Shown here in pieces: positions 24,442 to 34,053 of a stretch of DNA of 47,055 nt (the stretch's first letter is position 1; each line of letters starts with the position of its first letter). The notes beneath the pieces were generated by a model that had not been told where the DNA came from, did no database searches, and saw only the letters and a program-made list of their open reading frames with translations. Origin of the DNA: Planctomycetota bacterium (lineage in GTDB: Bacteria; Planctomycetota; UBA1135). The stretch lies in the NCBI GenBank assembly GCA_014382805.1, contig JACNIZ010000220.1, positions 1 to 47,055 of the forward strand, in the 5' to 3' direction. The position numbers and the translations under genes were made by a program.

Positions 24442-26928
24442 GCGAGCGTAACGTGCCTGAGTAGGCGGGAACTTGTGCTCCACTCCACTGGAAGAAGATG
24501 CCTCAACATTGGCTGATGCATCGATCGCTTGCTGCCACTTTTCACCGTCGACGGAAAGTTCTAGCTGGTATTGGTAGTGGCGGTAGCCGTCGTTGTAAAA
24601 GTAAAACTTCGCTCGTTGCAGAGTTTGCACGGCCTCTAAATCAATGGTCAAGGTGGCTGGAGATTCGCCGCAATGCCAGCCAGATTCATTGCCAATGATT
24701 CCATCCACCGCGCCCTTGGCGGTCATGTTGCCTTGATGTCCGGCCGACGAAACGATGGGTTTTCCGGTCGCCATGCTGCGGAATAATTGCGCACGAGGGT
24801 CGATGAATTCCGACGCGGTTAAGGTCGGCGTAGTGGATTTCCCGCGAACGACAAAGTCATCAAAAGACAATGGCGATGCCATGCCAGGTCCTTGCAGCTT
24901 GATGTTTAATTCGTTTTGCACGTATTCAAAATGGAAACGAATACGGAAATCATAGACCCCTGCTTGCAGATCGGAACGACCGTGAGCTTCGCGATTGCCA
25001 CGCGAAACCGCAACCTCCGTACCGCCTAAAGTTAACTCCGCCGCGCCATCATTTGCGCGCACAAAAAAAGTGTATTCGCCATCGCTCGGCAGTTGCAATT
25101 TACCGGTCAATTCCAGCGAATACGGACGCCATTGCCGCCGCGGCAACCATTCCAATCCCGCCTCGGGCAGCGCCGGAATGCGCGTATCGATGTGGCCTAG
25201 TTCGGCGACGCGGGCAAATAGTTCACGATTGACTTCTTTGATGCGGGCATTACCAGTGCCAGCAAAATTCCCCTTAGCTCGCACTCCAATTTGATCAACG
25301 TCTAGCACCTCGCCAGTGCCCAACGGAATCGGCCAAGCTGCACGCCAATGGTAGGCGAGGTCTTTGTCCGGAACTGGATATGCATTCGACTTTTGCTTCG
25401 CGGTAACAATTGCTTCCGCCAAATTTGGGCGCAGCATGCGTTGCACCACTCGGTCTAAGCTACCGCGTCTGCTCCTAAAGCTATCGACGCTCAAGTCCTC
25501 TTCCGCATTCCACATCCGAGAGGAAACCGCAGCCAAAATTTCATAACTAGCCCCCAAAATCGCATCGGGGCGCTGCTCCCAAACGCACATTTGCGCACCG
25601 AGCACAGCGGCAGATGGATCTAGTCGAAATTCCGGACCGCCCAAGCGTTGCCGCAAATGAAACACATCCCAATCCAGCGCGCGTTGCAAAGACGGCACCC
25701 AACATTGCGACGGCACCACGTAAAGCGGATCCCATCCACAATTCACGATTTCATAACCGTTGTCCACCAAAGCCTGCGGTGATTGAAAAGTCAAATTCCA
25801 AGCCATCACCAAAACATCTTTGGGAATTGGCGCAGCTTCGGTACCCGTGCCATGAAACCCCTCCCAAATCACCGGCCGACGTCCGCGCTTGCGCACCATT
25901 TCGCACACCCGTCCTACAAAGTGGCAATACAGCTCGCCGACGTCGCCTTTGATCGCGCGCGGCAGAAAATGTTTTTGCACATACTCGTCGTATTCAGGCA
26001 GCGTGCGCAAATGCCCAGCGGAAACTTCGTCGGCACCTAGATGGATGTATGGACTGTGAATAAAGACGTCGCAAACTTCGCCGATGAGTACATCTAAGGC
26101 TTGATAGGCACGCTCACTGGCCATGTTGACCACACCGGTTGAGCGCGGTTTGCCGGTTTTTGCGTCGATAGTTCCAAACAGATCCGGCCGCGCGCGCACC
26201 ATGACCCCGGCGTGGGCGGGCATGTCCATTTCCGGCACCAAGACGATTCCCCGAGCTTGCGCAAAGGCGACCAAATCCACCAGTTCCTGACGCGTGAAAT
26301 GCAAGCGTTCACCATTCCTGCCGACGCTACCCAACTCTGGATAAGCAGTACTCGGAAAGGTGAAATACTGGTCGTCGCTCAAATGCAGGTGCACGCGATT
26401 CAAGCCCGTCAGCCAGGCTAGCTCCACCACTTCGCGCACGTCAGCGATGGTGTGTGGAAACCGCGCGACGTCGATCATGATGCCGCGCCATTCTGCTTCG
26501 GGCATATCCACAAATTCAAGCTTTGGGACCGACCAGCGAAATCTCTTGTCGGATTCACTCGGATCACCATCGTCCGGTTTCTGGTTAACTAAGCGCAACA
26601 AGCGCGCCGCCCCATTCGCCAGGCCAGCCTGATCTGAGCCAGCGATGACCACTTTATTGGTCATCGCGTCGATCAAAAATGCCCCAGTTTTAGCAATCTC
26701 ATGGTCTAAGGGATTGAGCATCAACTCAATCACAGACTTTGATTCTGTGGTCTTAGCAATGGCTAAATTCAACTGCGAGCCGCTGATACGCATCAACCCA
26801 TCTTGCAACGCCTGCGCCACTGGCATCGCCACCTCGGCGGTGGGCTGCAACACCGTATGTTCGCTGAAGACGAAGTCTGTCGTCTGCGCAGCGCAAAGCA
26901 AACCGAGTGCCATTTCACAAAAAAGCAT
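24373..26928 (-). CDS. Secreted beta-N-acetylhexosaminidase (GH20) with PA14 and F5/8C-like domains
   Basis: The 851-residue protein has a short hydrophobic N-terminus (signal). Domains: GH20b at ~20-140, GH20 catalytic barrel at ~145-500, PA14-like at ~605-700 (KLQLPSDGEYTFFVRANDG), and F5/8 type C (discoidin-like) at ~720-851 (AVDGIIGNESGWHCG, LELSVDGEKWQ, ARYARLIMLRNS). The catalytic pair is D300-E301 in YIHLGADEVSAGH, and the barrel motif VRELVELAWLTG-type strand is followed by NRVHLHLSDDQYF. GH20 enzymes remove terminal GlcNAc or GalNAc by substrate-assisted catalysis; the C-terminal modules would bind the glycan. Together with the GH2 enzyme this suggests use of amino-sugar-containing polysaccharide. 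It overlaps the lipoprotein gene by 69 bp. Confidence 0.93.
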   Translation of the reverse strand: MLFCEMALGLLCAAQTTDFVFSEHTVLQPTAEVAMPVAQALQDGLMRISGSQLNLAIAKTTESKSVIELMLNPLDHEIAKTGAFLIDAMTNKVVIAGSDQAGLANGAARLLRLVNQKPDDGDPSESDKRFRWSVPKLEFVDMPEAEWRGIMIDVARFPHTIADVREVVELAWLTGLNRVHLHLSDDQYFTFPSTAYPELGSVGRNGERLHFTRQELVDLVAFAQARGIVLVPEMDMPAHAGVMVRARPDLFGTIDAKTGKPRSTGVVNMASERAYQALDVLIGEVCDVFIHSPYIHLGADEVSAGHLRTLPEYDEYVQKHFLPRAIKGDVGELYCHFVGRVCEMVRKRGRRPVIWEGFHGTGTEAAPIPKDVLVMAWNLTFQSPQALVDNGYEIVNCGWDPLYVVPSQCWVPSLQRALDWDVFHLRQRLGGPEFRLDPSAAVLGAQMCVWEQRPDAILGASYEILAAVSSRMWNAEEDLSVDSFRSRRGSLDRVVQRMLRPNLAEAIVTAKQKSNAYPVPDKDLAYHWRAAWPIPLGTGEVLDVDQIGVRAKGNFAGTGNARIKEVNRELFARVAELGHIDTRIPALPEAGLEWLPRRQWRPYSLELTGKLQLPSDGEYTFFVRANDGAAELTLGGTEVAVSRGNREAHGRSDLQAGVYDFRIRFHFEYVQNELNIKLQGPGMASPLSFDDFVVRGKSTTPTLTASEFIDPRAQLFRSMATGKPIVSSAGHQGNMTAKGAVDGIIGNESGWHCGESPATLTIDLEAVQTLQRAKFYFYNDGYRHYQYQLELSVDGEKWQQAIDASANVEASSSSGVEHKFPPTQARYARLIMLRNSANEGVHVNEILLFDN

Positions 26929-26988
26929 GGCTGCAATTTACTCGCCGTTGAATTGCCAAAACAACGAATCGCCAGACAATTTAGACTT

Positions 26989-27537
26989 CTAACACGACCA
27001 TTTAGCCATTCTTTTCACCGCTAATTCACCGGCGCACCTCGTAAATTGCGCGTGTTCGGAACCGTAAACACCCTCCAAAATTGAGGTCGCCTTAAGGTAT
27101 GCCTCCACAGTTTCAGGCAAGCAGGTGGCAGCATGCAGCTCCTTTCCGCGCCGCCAAAAAATAACAGCGACGGCCGGGCTTTCTTCCGGATAGCTTTGCA
27201 GCGTGTTTTCCAGTGCTAGGTCCAAGGTGCTCATCGCGGCATCGAATTGATTTGTGTGAATTAGGCAGCCAGCGTATTCGCGTTGGCACAGCGTGTGATA
27301 AATCGACGACGTGCTAGCGGTCGCGGCACAGGCGGCGAATGATTTGATAAGCAGTGCCGACGAAACTTTGCTCCAAATTTTCACCTAGCTCCGCGGGCGG
27401 TCTGAGAGTTGCAAAATCAACCGCTGAATTCAAATCCACATTCAATGATGGGTCATCCGCCGCTTGATCCAACGCTTGCATTCACGCCGAACACTGTTGC
27501 AAATGGCTCTCAATTTCCGCCTTAGCATCCTACTCCG
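26989..27537 (-). pseudogene. Eroded Ser/Thr kinase-type gene: N-terminal zinc-finger remnant and C-terminal TPR remnant
   Basis: Two fragments lie in different minus-strand frames. The upstream part (~27526-27310) reads AEIESHLQQCSA, then a TGA stop, then MQALDQAADDPSL and LRPPAELGENL. HxxxCxxC followed by Q-x-LD is the usual N-terminal zinc-binding head of planctomycete Ser/Thr kinases, and the TGA stands exactly where the second Cys belongs. The downstream part (26989-27384, open from a GTG) reads TPR-like helices (HTNQFDAAMSTLDLALENTL, KATSILEGVYGSEHAQ), like the tails of the same kinases. The whole kinase domain is missing between them. A stop, a frame change and an internal deletion together argue for decay. 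Confidence 0.6.
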
Positions 27538-29199
27538 TTACGGCTCAATCGTTACCGCCTTCACCGACGAGCTGAACTCCGGCAAACCACCGCTGGGATT
27601 AGCAATTGCTGCCATCCAAAAAGTCCGGCCGACATGGATCAAAGGCAGGCCACTGGGTAATGAAATCTGACCATTGGCGGATCCATTTCCGTCCAAGGTG
27701 CCATGCAAATCACTGTAGGTCGGAAATAGATAATTACCAAAAAATGAGTCTCGCACCACGTGATCCAAAGTCAGCGGGATGTCTACCCCATAAGTGGTAG
27801 GTCCAGTACCAGTCACTGAAATGAGCGTTTTGTAAGCAAAAGATGCCGCTGTTTGAGGGAAATTGAAACTGAGATTAATCACGCCTCCACTGGATGCGGA
27901 AACCGAATGAGTTGAGAGGGTGAGGTATGGATTAAAGGCATAGATATATGCAGAGCCACCATCACTCACCCCAGAAGGATCGGTGTTTAACGCGCCAATA
28001 ATGACGTCGGCGTAACCATCTTGATTGATATCACCAGCACCAGAAACTGAATCGCCAAAGTGATCGTAGTCAGCAGCGGCGACTAGCTGATGAAGCTGGG
28101 TGCCGTCTACGCCAGAATAAATATAGATTCTGCCACCAGGCCCTTTTTGAGAGCCCATGATGACATCGTCAAAACCGTCACCGTTGACGTCGCCAGCGCC
28201 GGAGACGGAAATTCCCAGCTTGTATTCGACCAGCGAACCGTCTACTTCAAAATGCAACGCGCCGGTTTTTCCTGAATACACTTGGACCAATCCGGCAAAG
28301 CCATTCTGTTCGGTATCACTAACGATAAAGTCGGCATAGCCATCACCGTCAACATCACCGGCGCCGGAGACGGCATAACCAAGGGTTTCATCAAAGAAGC
28401 CGCCAATGTGATGGATTACTGTGCCGTCCTGTCCGGAGTAGACGTTGACGTAACCATCATCTGAAAATCCGTCAGTGGCGCCAACAATGAGGTCAGCGTA
28501 GCCGTCGGCATTTACATCGCCTGCACCGTCAACGGAATGGCCTAAATGGTCATCAGCATTCGGTCCTTCAAATTGATAAATCAAACTGCCATCGATTCCG
28601 GAATAGACGGACGCGGTGCCAGCTTCCGTGCGTCCGCCTGGATCGGCATAATTGGCACCAATGATGAAATCCGCTCGGCCATCGCCGTTGACATCGCCGG
28701 CACCAGCTACGGAAATCCCCATGAGATCTACATCCGTTAGTCCATAGTATTCATAGAGCAGTAGACCCGTGGCTCCCGAATAAACGAATGCGGCTCCAGC
28801 TTTGTCCAGCCCGCTCCAGTCGGTGTAGTAAGCGCCGACAATGAGATCGTCATGTCCATCACCATCGACGTCGCCGGCACCGTCTACGGAGTTGCCGAAG
28901 AACTGGTAAAAATGAGTGCCGTCGAATTGGTGCAACAGCGAACCATCTGCGCCAGAATAAACGAAGGCCGAGCCGACATAATCCACCCAAAACGGTTTGG
29001 CTCCGCGGGCACCAACGATGACATCGGGAATGCCGTCAGCATTTACATCCCCCGCATTGGCAACCGAACTGCCCATGTAATTGCGATAGCTGGTGCCGTC
29101 GAATTGGAACAGAAGGTTGGTTTCTCCTCCGACAGATTGCGCATTTAGCGCTTGAGGAAGCAGGGTGAAGCAGACGCAGAGGAGTAGGTGTTTGGCCAT
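27538..29199 (-). CDS. Secreted FG-GAP repeat protein with seven calcium-binding-type repeats
   Basis: The start is placed at the ATG 29199, giving a proper signal peptide (AKHLLLCVCFTLLPQALNA); the frame is open to a TTG at 29247 with no signal-like sequence before it. The 553 residues contain seven FG-GAP units, each with a Dx[ND]xDGxxD loop (GDVNADGIPD, GDVDGDGHDD, GDVNGDGRAD, GDVNADGYAD, GDVDGDGYAD, GDVNGDGFDD, GDINQDGYAD) followed by 'VYSG..G.L...F.G'. Such repeats fold as an integrin-like beta-propeller that binds Ca2+. A ~120-residue C-terminal beta region follows. This is a common secreted architecture in planctomycetes; the role is unknown, perhaps surface adhesion. Confidence 0.88.
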   Translation of the reverse strand: MAKHLLLCVCFTLLPQALNAQSVGGETNLLFQFDGTSYRNYMGSSVANAGDVNADGIPDVIVGARGAKPFWVDYVGSAFVYSGADGSLLHQFDGTHFYQFFGNSVDGAGDVDGDGHDDLIVGAYYTDWSGLDKAGAAFVYSGATGLLLYEYYGLTDVDLMGISVAGAGDVNGDGRADFIIGANYADPGGRTEAGTASVYSGIDGSLIYQFEGPNADDHLGHSVDGAGDVNADGYADLIVGATDGFSDDGYVNVYSGQDGTVIHHIGGFFDETLGYAVSGAGDVDGDGYADFIVSDTEQNGFAGLVQVYSGKTGALHFEVDGSLVEYKLGISVSGAGDVNGDGFDDVIMGSQKGPGGRIYIYSGVDGTQLHQLVAAADYDHFGDSVSGAGDINQDGYADVIIGALNTDPSGVSDGGSAYIYAFNPYLTLSTHSVSASSGGVINLSFNFPQTAASFAYKTLISVTGTGPTTYGVDIPLTLDHVVRDSFFGNYLFPTYSDLHGTLDGNGSANGQISLPSGLPLIHVGRTFWMAAIANPSGGLPEFSSSVKAVTIEP

Positions 29200-29411
29200 G
29201 GACAGTTTGGAGGGTATTGGAAACAGGAACCGAACTCCCGCCTCCAATAAGGCGTAATTTTACGACAAAAGGCACAATTTTGCTCCCTTACTTGCCAAGT
29301 CAAATTTGGTTTGATTGACAAGAACCTGGACTCTCCCTGCCCTACAAGCAAGACGGATAGAATGTTCGGTTCAAGCCCCCGTGGCTACACCCGCGTCGTG
29401 CGGCGGAAAAG

Positions 29412-31289
29412 ATGGCGACCACACCCCAAGAAATCCCACTGCAACAAGTTGATGAAGTCGTGATTCGCTTTGCCGGCGATTCAGGCGACGGAATGCAGCT
29501 GACGGGCACCCAATTCACCGATACGTCGGCGCAAATGGGTAACGATTTGGCGACTTTTCCCGACTACCCGGCGGAAATTCGAGCTCCAATTGGAACTCTG
29601 TTTGGAGTTTCCGGCTTCCAGGTGCGCTTTGCTTCCAAGGACATCCACACCCCAGGCGATCAACCCGACGTTTTGGTGGCGATGAACCCTGCGGCGTTGA
29701 AGGTAAACCTCAGCGACCTCAAGGAAGGAGGCTTGTTAATCGTCAATACGGGCAATTTTGGCCCGCGTGATTTGGTCAAAGCCAAATACGACGCCAATCC
29801 ACTCGACGATCCGACCCTGGCCGAAAATTACCAGCTGATTGCGATCGACCTGAACGCAGCCACGCTCAAAGCGGTCGAAAGTACCGGCCTATCTAGCAAA
29901 GATGCTCAGCGCTGTAAAAACCTGCTGGCCTTGGGCATGCTTTATTACGCCTATTCGCGGCCGCTGGATCACACCGAACGCTGGCTAGAAAAGAAGTTTG
30001 GTAAAAAGCCGCAAATACTTGAGGCGAACATACTTGCGCTGCGTGCTGGGGCGAATATTTCGGAAAATTCCGAGCTATTCAAAACGGTTTACCAAGTTGG
30101 TGTAGCGCCGCTGCCGTCCGGCACCTATCGCAACATCGGCGGCAATCAAGCCACCGCAATGGGGCTGGTCGCCGGCTGCAAACTGGCGAATCTGCCGCTG
30201 TTTTACGGCTCCTACCCCATCACCCCCGCCTCCGACGTGCTGCATGCGCTGTCGCGCTTCAAGAATTACGGCGTGACTACGTTTCAGGCGGAGGATGAAA
30301 TTGCCAGCATATGTACTGCCATTGGAGCTAGTTACGCCGGATCCATGGGGATCACTGGCACCTCGGGCCCCGGTCTAGCTTTGAAAACCGAAGCCATGGG
30401 CCTGGCGGTCATGACCGAAATCCCGCTGGTGGTCATCGACGTCCAGCGCGCCGGCCCTAGCACTGGACTGCCGACCAAAACAGAGCAAGCTGACCTGCTG
30501 CAAGCCGTGTTCGGCCGCAACTCTGAAGCGCCGATGCCGGTGCTCGCCCCCGCCACACCGGCGGACTGCTTCCAGACTGCGATCGACGCGGTGAGAATTG
30601 CCACCACCTATATGACCCCGGTCATTTTGTTGAGTGACGGCTATATCGGCAATGGTTCTGAGCCGTTTCGGATTCCGTCGGCGGAATCTTTGAAGCCGTT
30701 CCCGGTCAAGTTCACTACTAAAGCGTCCTGGGCCGAAAACGCTGACACCGAGGACGCGCCGTTCCACCCCTACTCGCGTGATCCGCGAACGCTGGCTAGA
30801 CCATGGGTCATCCCTGGCACCGTCGGCTTGGAGCACTGCATCGGAGGCTTGGAAAAAGCCGACCTTACCGGCGACGTTTCATACGACGCGGAAAACCACG
30901 AGCGCATGGTGCTATTGCGCGAGCAGAAGGTCATGGGCATCGCTGACAGCTACGAGCCGTTGGAAATTTTCGGCGACGACGAAGGCGAGCTAATGGTACT
31001 CGGCTGGGGCTCAACATACGGCGCTATTCGTGGCGCGATGAGTCGCTGCCATGAGCTTGGACTTTCGGTTTCGCAAGTTCACCTCCGTAACGTGTGGCCG
31101 CTACCGAACGACCTTGGCGGGATCTTGAAGCGCTTTAAGAAGGTGCTCATTCCCGAACTCAACCGCGGACAACTGTGCCGTTTGATCCGCGCCGAATACC
31201 TGATCGATGCGATTTCGTTGCCAAAGGTTCAAGGCAAGCCGTTTACCACGACCGAACTGGCTAACCACATCGAGCAGCTGTTGAGCTAG
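29412..31289 (+). CDS. korA: 2-oxoacid:ferredoxin oxidoreductase, alpha (gamma-alpha fused) subunit
   Basis: The 625-residue protein fuses the gamma domain (~13-200, VIRFAGDSGDGMQLTG) and the pyrimidine-binding alpha domain (~230-625: YGSYPITPASD 265-275, GTSGPG 316-321, QRAGPSTGLPT 345-355). This is the KorA/OforA plan of two-subunit 2-oxoglutarate:ferredoxin oxidoreductases, which decarboxylate 2-oxoglutarate to succinyl-CoA and reduce ferredoxin. The partner korB starts 10 bp downstream. The gene has an aerobe-type two-subunit form rather than the four-subunit form of strict anaerobes. Specificity for 2-oxoglutarate over other 2-oxoacids is by family resemblance only. Confidence 0.94.
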   Translation: MATTPQEIPLQQVDEVVIRFAGDSGDGMQLTGTQFTDTSAQMGNDLATFPDYPAEIRAPIGTLFGVSGFQVRFASKDIHTPGDQPDVLVAMNPAALKVNLSDLKEGGLLIVNTGNFGPRDLVKAKYDANPLDDPTLAENYQLIAIDLNAATLKAVESTGLSSKDAQRCKNLLALGMLYYAYSRPLDHTERWLEKKFGKKPQILEANILALRAGANISENSELFKTVYQVGVAPLPSGTYRNIGGNQATAMGLVAGCKLANLPLFYGSYPITPASDVLHALSRFKNYGVTTFQAEDEIASICTAIGASYAGSMGITGTSGPGLALKTEAMGLAVMTEIPLVVIDVQRAGPSTGLPTKTEQADLLQAVFGRNSEAPMPVLAPATPADCFQTAIDAVRIATTYMTPVILLSDGYIGNGSEPFRIPSAESLKPFPVKFTTKASWAENADTEDAPFHPYSRDPRTLARPWVIPGTVGLEHCIGGLEKADLTGDVSYDAENHERMVLLREQKVMGIADSYEPLEIFGDDEGELMVLGWGSTYGAIRGAMSRCHELGLSVSQVHLRNVWPLPNDLGGILKRFKKVLIPELNRGQLCRLIRAEYLIDAISLPKVQGKPFTTTELANHIEQLLS

Positions 31290-31298
31290 GTGCACATC

Positions 31299-32293
31299 AT
31301 GACTGAAACTCTTACTTACAAGAAAAAGGACTTTTCCTCCGATCAGGAAGTGCGCTGGTGCCCTGGCTGTGGCGATTACGCGATTCTGAATGGCGTGCAA
31401 CAAGCCTTTGCTTCGTTTGGTGTGCCGAAAGAAAAATTCGCGGTGGTTTCGGGCATTGGCTGCTCAAGCCGCTTCCCGTATTACATGAGTACTTTTGGTT
31501 TTCACAGCATTCACGGCCGTGCGCCGGCGTTTGCAACTGGCATCAAGATTGCAAATCCTGATTTACATGTTTGGGTAGTCACCGGCGACGGCGACGCGAT
31601 GTCGATCGGTGGCAATCATTTGATTCACGCGATGCGGCGCAACCTGAACCTAAAGATAATGCTGTTCAACAACCGCATTTATGGATTGACCAAAGGGCAG
31701 TATTCACCAACGACGGTGCCCGGGTTGAAAACGCCCTCGTCGCCTTACGGCGCGCTGGATACTCCGGTTAGTCCGATGGCTTAGCCCTGGGCGCTGGCGC
31801 TAGTTTTGTTGCCAGAACGGTGGACACTCAAGTCCCGCACCTGAAGGGAATCTTGCAAGCGGCACATGAACATAAAGGTTTTGCCTTCATTGAGATTTTG
31901 CAAAACTGCGTGATCTTTAATGACGGTGCTTTTGATCACGTCGCTGGCCGCGAAGTTCGCGACGACCGCCAAGTCGACTTACGTCCTGGGCAGCCACTGG
32001 TTTTTGGCAAAGAAAATCAAAACGGTTTGCGCTTCACGCCGGACTCCATCGAACTGTGCCCGCCTGAGGAAGCCACGATTTGGAAAGCCGACGGCGCAAC
32101 TGGTGCCAACGCTTATCGCATTTGCCAAGGCGCTGAAGATGACAAGATTCCGGTTCCCATCGGAATTTTCCGCCGGGTCGAACGACCGATGTTGGATGAA
32201 TCCATTCACAATCAGGTCAAAGCCGTTACCCAGGACTTGGGTGAAGGAACCTTGGAATCACTACTGCAAAGTGGTGATACTTGGAAGGTCTAG
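31299..32293 (+). CDS. korB: 2-oxoacid:ferredoxin oxidoreductase, beta subunit, interrupted by a one-base frameshift
   Basis: The first frame (ATG 31299, stop TAG 31782-31784) gives 161 residues: the cluster-binding RWCPGCGDYAI (C21, C24), SGIGCSSRFP (C55), TPP motif GDGDAMSIGGNH (97-106) and NNRIYGLTKGQYSPT. Codons from 31784 in the -1 frame continue the family sequence without loss (ALGAGASFVAR, FAFIEILQNC, GIFRRVERPML) to the stop at 32293. Joining GCT to TTA GCC (re-reading t31781) restores SPMALALGAGASF, exactly what KorB has there, for 331 residues. So one base, probably a T in CTT, is missing. Either a sequencing error or a very recent lesion; no slippery heptamer supports programmed frameshifting. 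Confidence 0.85.
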
Positions 32294-32314
32294 GTTAGCC
32301 AACTAGAGCTTGCT

Positions 32315-33205
32315 TTACTGTTCCTTGTCCTGCAGATGCTGTAGGACAGTGCTCAAGCGTTCCAGATTGGTGGCGTCTAAATCTCCAAATTCCAGGCCCA
32401 CCAAACTACCCTCAACGGTATTTTTCATCCAGGATGCGGTGCATTCAATGCCAAATGGTTTGGCACTGCCGTCCTCCAAAAACGCCTCCAAATATATAGA
32501 CGTGCCGCGTTCAAACTCGGCGTTGCACTTCAAGCAAACACCGCCACGACTTATGTCTTTGAGCTTGCAAGGAAATGGCTCACTATTTGGTCCATCAGCA
32601 TTCATTTGATGAACAAAACCGGGCAGGTTGACGACGTAGCGTTTGTGCAAGCGACCTATAGCACCCTGCCCAGCGGGGCGAGTGAGATGCAGTACGTAAG
32701 TAGCGGGTAGGCGTACCGAGTCATTCATTTGCAACTTATAGCTAATCGCCGACTTGATTCCACGGTAAGTCACATCCAACATACAGCCCAACTCGCCAAA
32801 CGATTTTTTGGCTGGCGGGCAAAAAATTGCAACTTCGCCTTTTAAGCGGCGCAACACTACACCTCGAATTCGCTTGCCGGCTTCATTCTGGATCCATACT
32901 CGTCTAAAGACATCTGGTTCGTCACTGGCGCGGGTCAAACCTAATTTTTCAGTCGCGTTGGCCAGTGCGTCAACCAGTTGAAAAGAAAGTTCCAAGTTAC
33001 CCGCGTGGCCAGTGACGGCTTGCTGGGCGACTTCTTCAAACTGTACTCGGTTTTCTAAAACAGCATCCATGTCGTCGCAATAAAGTTCTTTCGCAGTATC
33101 ACTCAGAATGGAAATCAATTTCCTCGACAAGCCATGGCGACGAGCAATAGTTGCAAAACTCGCCTCTTTCTGCTCATGAATTTCAGCAACAGGTTTGGAA
33201 TTCAT
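32315..33205 (-). CDS. PilZ-domain protein (predicted cyclic-di-GMP receptor)
   Basis: The protein has 296 residues. A helical N-terminal region (~1-90, with FATIARRHGLSRKLISIL resembling a helix-turn-helix) precedes a YcgR-N-like beta domain (~95-180) and a C-terminal PilZ domain (~183-290). The PilZ signatures for c-di-GMP are intact: RxxxR as R185-x3-R189 (RLHKR) and DxSxxG as D217-I-S-R-G-G222. It is the last gene of the secretion/pilus operon, overlapping the TPR gene by four bases (ATGA), so it likely couples that machine to c-di-GMP level. Confidence 0.85.
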   Translation of the reverse strand: MNSKPVAEIHEQKEASFATIARRHGLSRKLISILSDTAKELYCDDMDAVLENRVQFEEVAQQAVTGHAGNLELSFQLVDALANATEKLGLTRASDEPDVFRRVWIQNEAGKRIRGVVLRRLKGEVAIFCPPAKKSFGELGCMLDVTYRGIKSAISYKLQMNDSVRLPATYVLHLTRPAGQGAIGRLHKRYVVNLPGFVHQMNADGPNSEPFPCKLKDISRGGVCLKCNAEFERGTSIYLEAFLEDGSAKPFGIECTASWMKNTVEGSLVGLEFGDLDATNLERLSTVLQHLQDKEQ

Positions 33206-34053
33206 TCTTGCACCTTCTTATCACTTGATTCCCGAGCTTGGGCCAGTAGCTTCCATAAGTTGGCGTCGCCAGGAGCATACACCAAAGCTTGCTCAAAGTC
33301 GTCGGCTGCCTTAGTTCGGTTCCCTAGATCCAAATAAATGCGACCGCGATTCTTGAAGAACAGAGAATTCTTTCTATCGATTTTGATTGCAGTATTTAAG
33401 CCAACAAACGCCAGTTCCGCCCGCCCTAATGCGTAGTTCGAGGCAGCGGCATTGGCATGCGCACTCGCCATTTCAGGCTGGATACGAATAGCAATTTGAA
33501 AATCCTTGATCGCAGCTTGGAAATTCCTACGTTCCGCATGAACAATGCCACGACTATTATATGCCTCGGCGAAATTTGGATCCAAGTCAATGGCTTTACT
33601 AAAGTCCGCTTCCGCTGCGCCAAGTTTACCCTGGACGTGGTATATGAAACCACGGTTGTGAAATGCTATTGCCAATTGTGGCTGCAACCGAATAGCTTCG
33701 TTACAAGAGACGATTCCGTCGGCATAATCTTGACATGCAATTTGCACCAAAGCATATTCCATGTGCCATTGCGCTTGCTCCGGATTCAGAGCCAATGCGC
33801 GACTATAAGCGCTTTCCGAGGCAATGTGCTGATCCAAAAAATACAACGCCTTGGCGCGGCCGGCCTGAAGTTCAGCCGTTTCATTTTCTTGAAGAGCCTG
33901 GTTGAAGGTGCTTAAGGCCGTCTGGTAATCGCGCCGCGCGAGTTGACTCCAGCCGTCTTCTGAAGCAGCTTGCGGTGTAGCGCAGCCTACAGCCAGAATC
34001 GCGAGGATCATGCTGGCGCGTGGTGGAAATTTGTACAGGAAGGAGTTTTTCAT
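33202..34053 (-). CDS. TPR-repeat lipoprotein (PilF/PilW-like)
   Basis: The 283-residue protein has a lipoprotein signal (MILAILAVGC, Cys24) and about seven tetratricopeptide repeats through to residue ~270, for example AFHNRGFIYHVQGKLGAAEA and AYNSRGIVHAERRNFQAAIK. In type IV pilus systems, TPR lipoproteins of this type (PilF/PilW) pilot the secretin to the outer membrane. The same role is inferred here from its place in the operon; no secretin gene is in view. Its start is 9 bp after the likely original stop of the upstream pseudopilin gene (34063). Confidence 0.82.
   Translation of the reverse strand: MKNSFLYKFPPRASMILAILAVGCATPQAASEDGWSQLARRDYQTALSTFNQALQENETAELQAGRAKALYFLDQHIASESAYSRALALNPEQAQWHMEYALVQIACQDYADGIVSCNEAIRLQPQLAIAFHNRGFIYHVQGKLGAAEADFSKAIDLDPNFAEAYNSRGIVHAERRNFQAAIKDFQIAIRIQPEMASAHANAAASNYALGRAELAFVGLNTAIKIDRKNSLFFKNRGRIYLDLGNRTKAADDFEQALVYAPGDANLWKLLAQARESSDKKVQE

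Noticed and set aside
27480-27500. In-frame TGA at a cysteine position as a possible selenocysteine codon
   Set aside because: The region has other lesions (frame change, missing kinase domain) and I see no convincing SECIS-like hairpin, so a nonsense mutation is simpler.
29315-29363. Sigma-70 promoter for korAB (TTGACA at 29315, TAGAAT at 29358)
   Set aside because: The two boxes are too far apart (38 bp) to belong together, and neither has a partner at proper spacing.
31776-31790. Programmed -1 ribosomal frameshifting in korB
   Set aside because: There is no slippery X-XXY-YYZ heptamer at the junction and KorB is not known to use recoding; a missing base explains it better.
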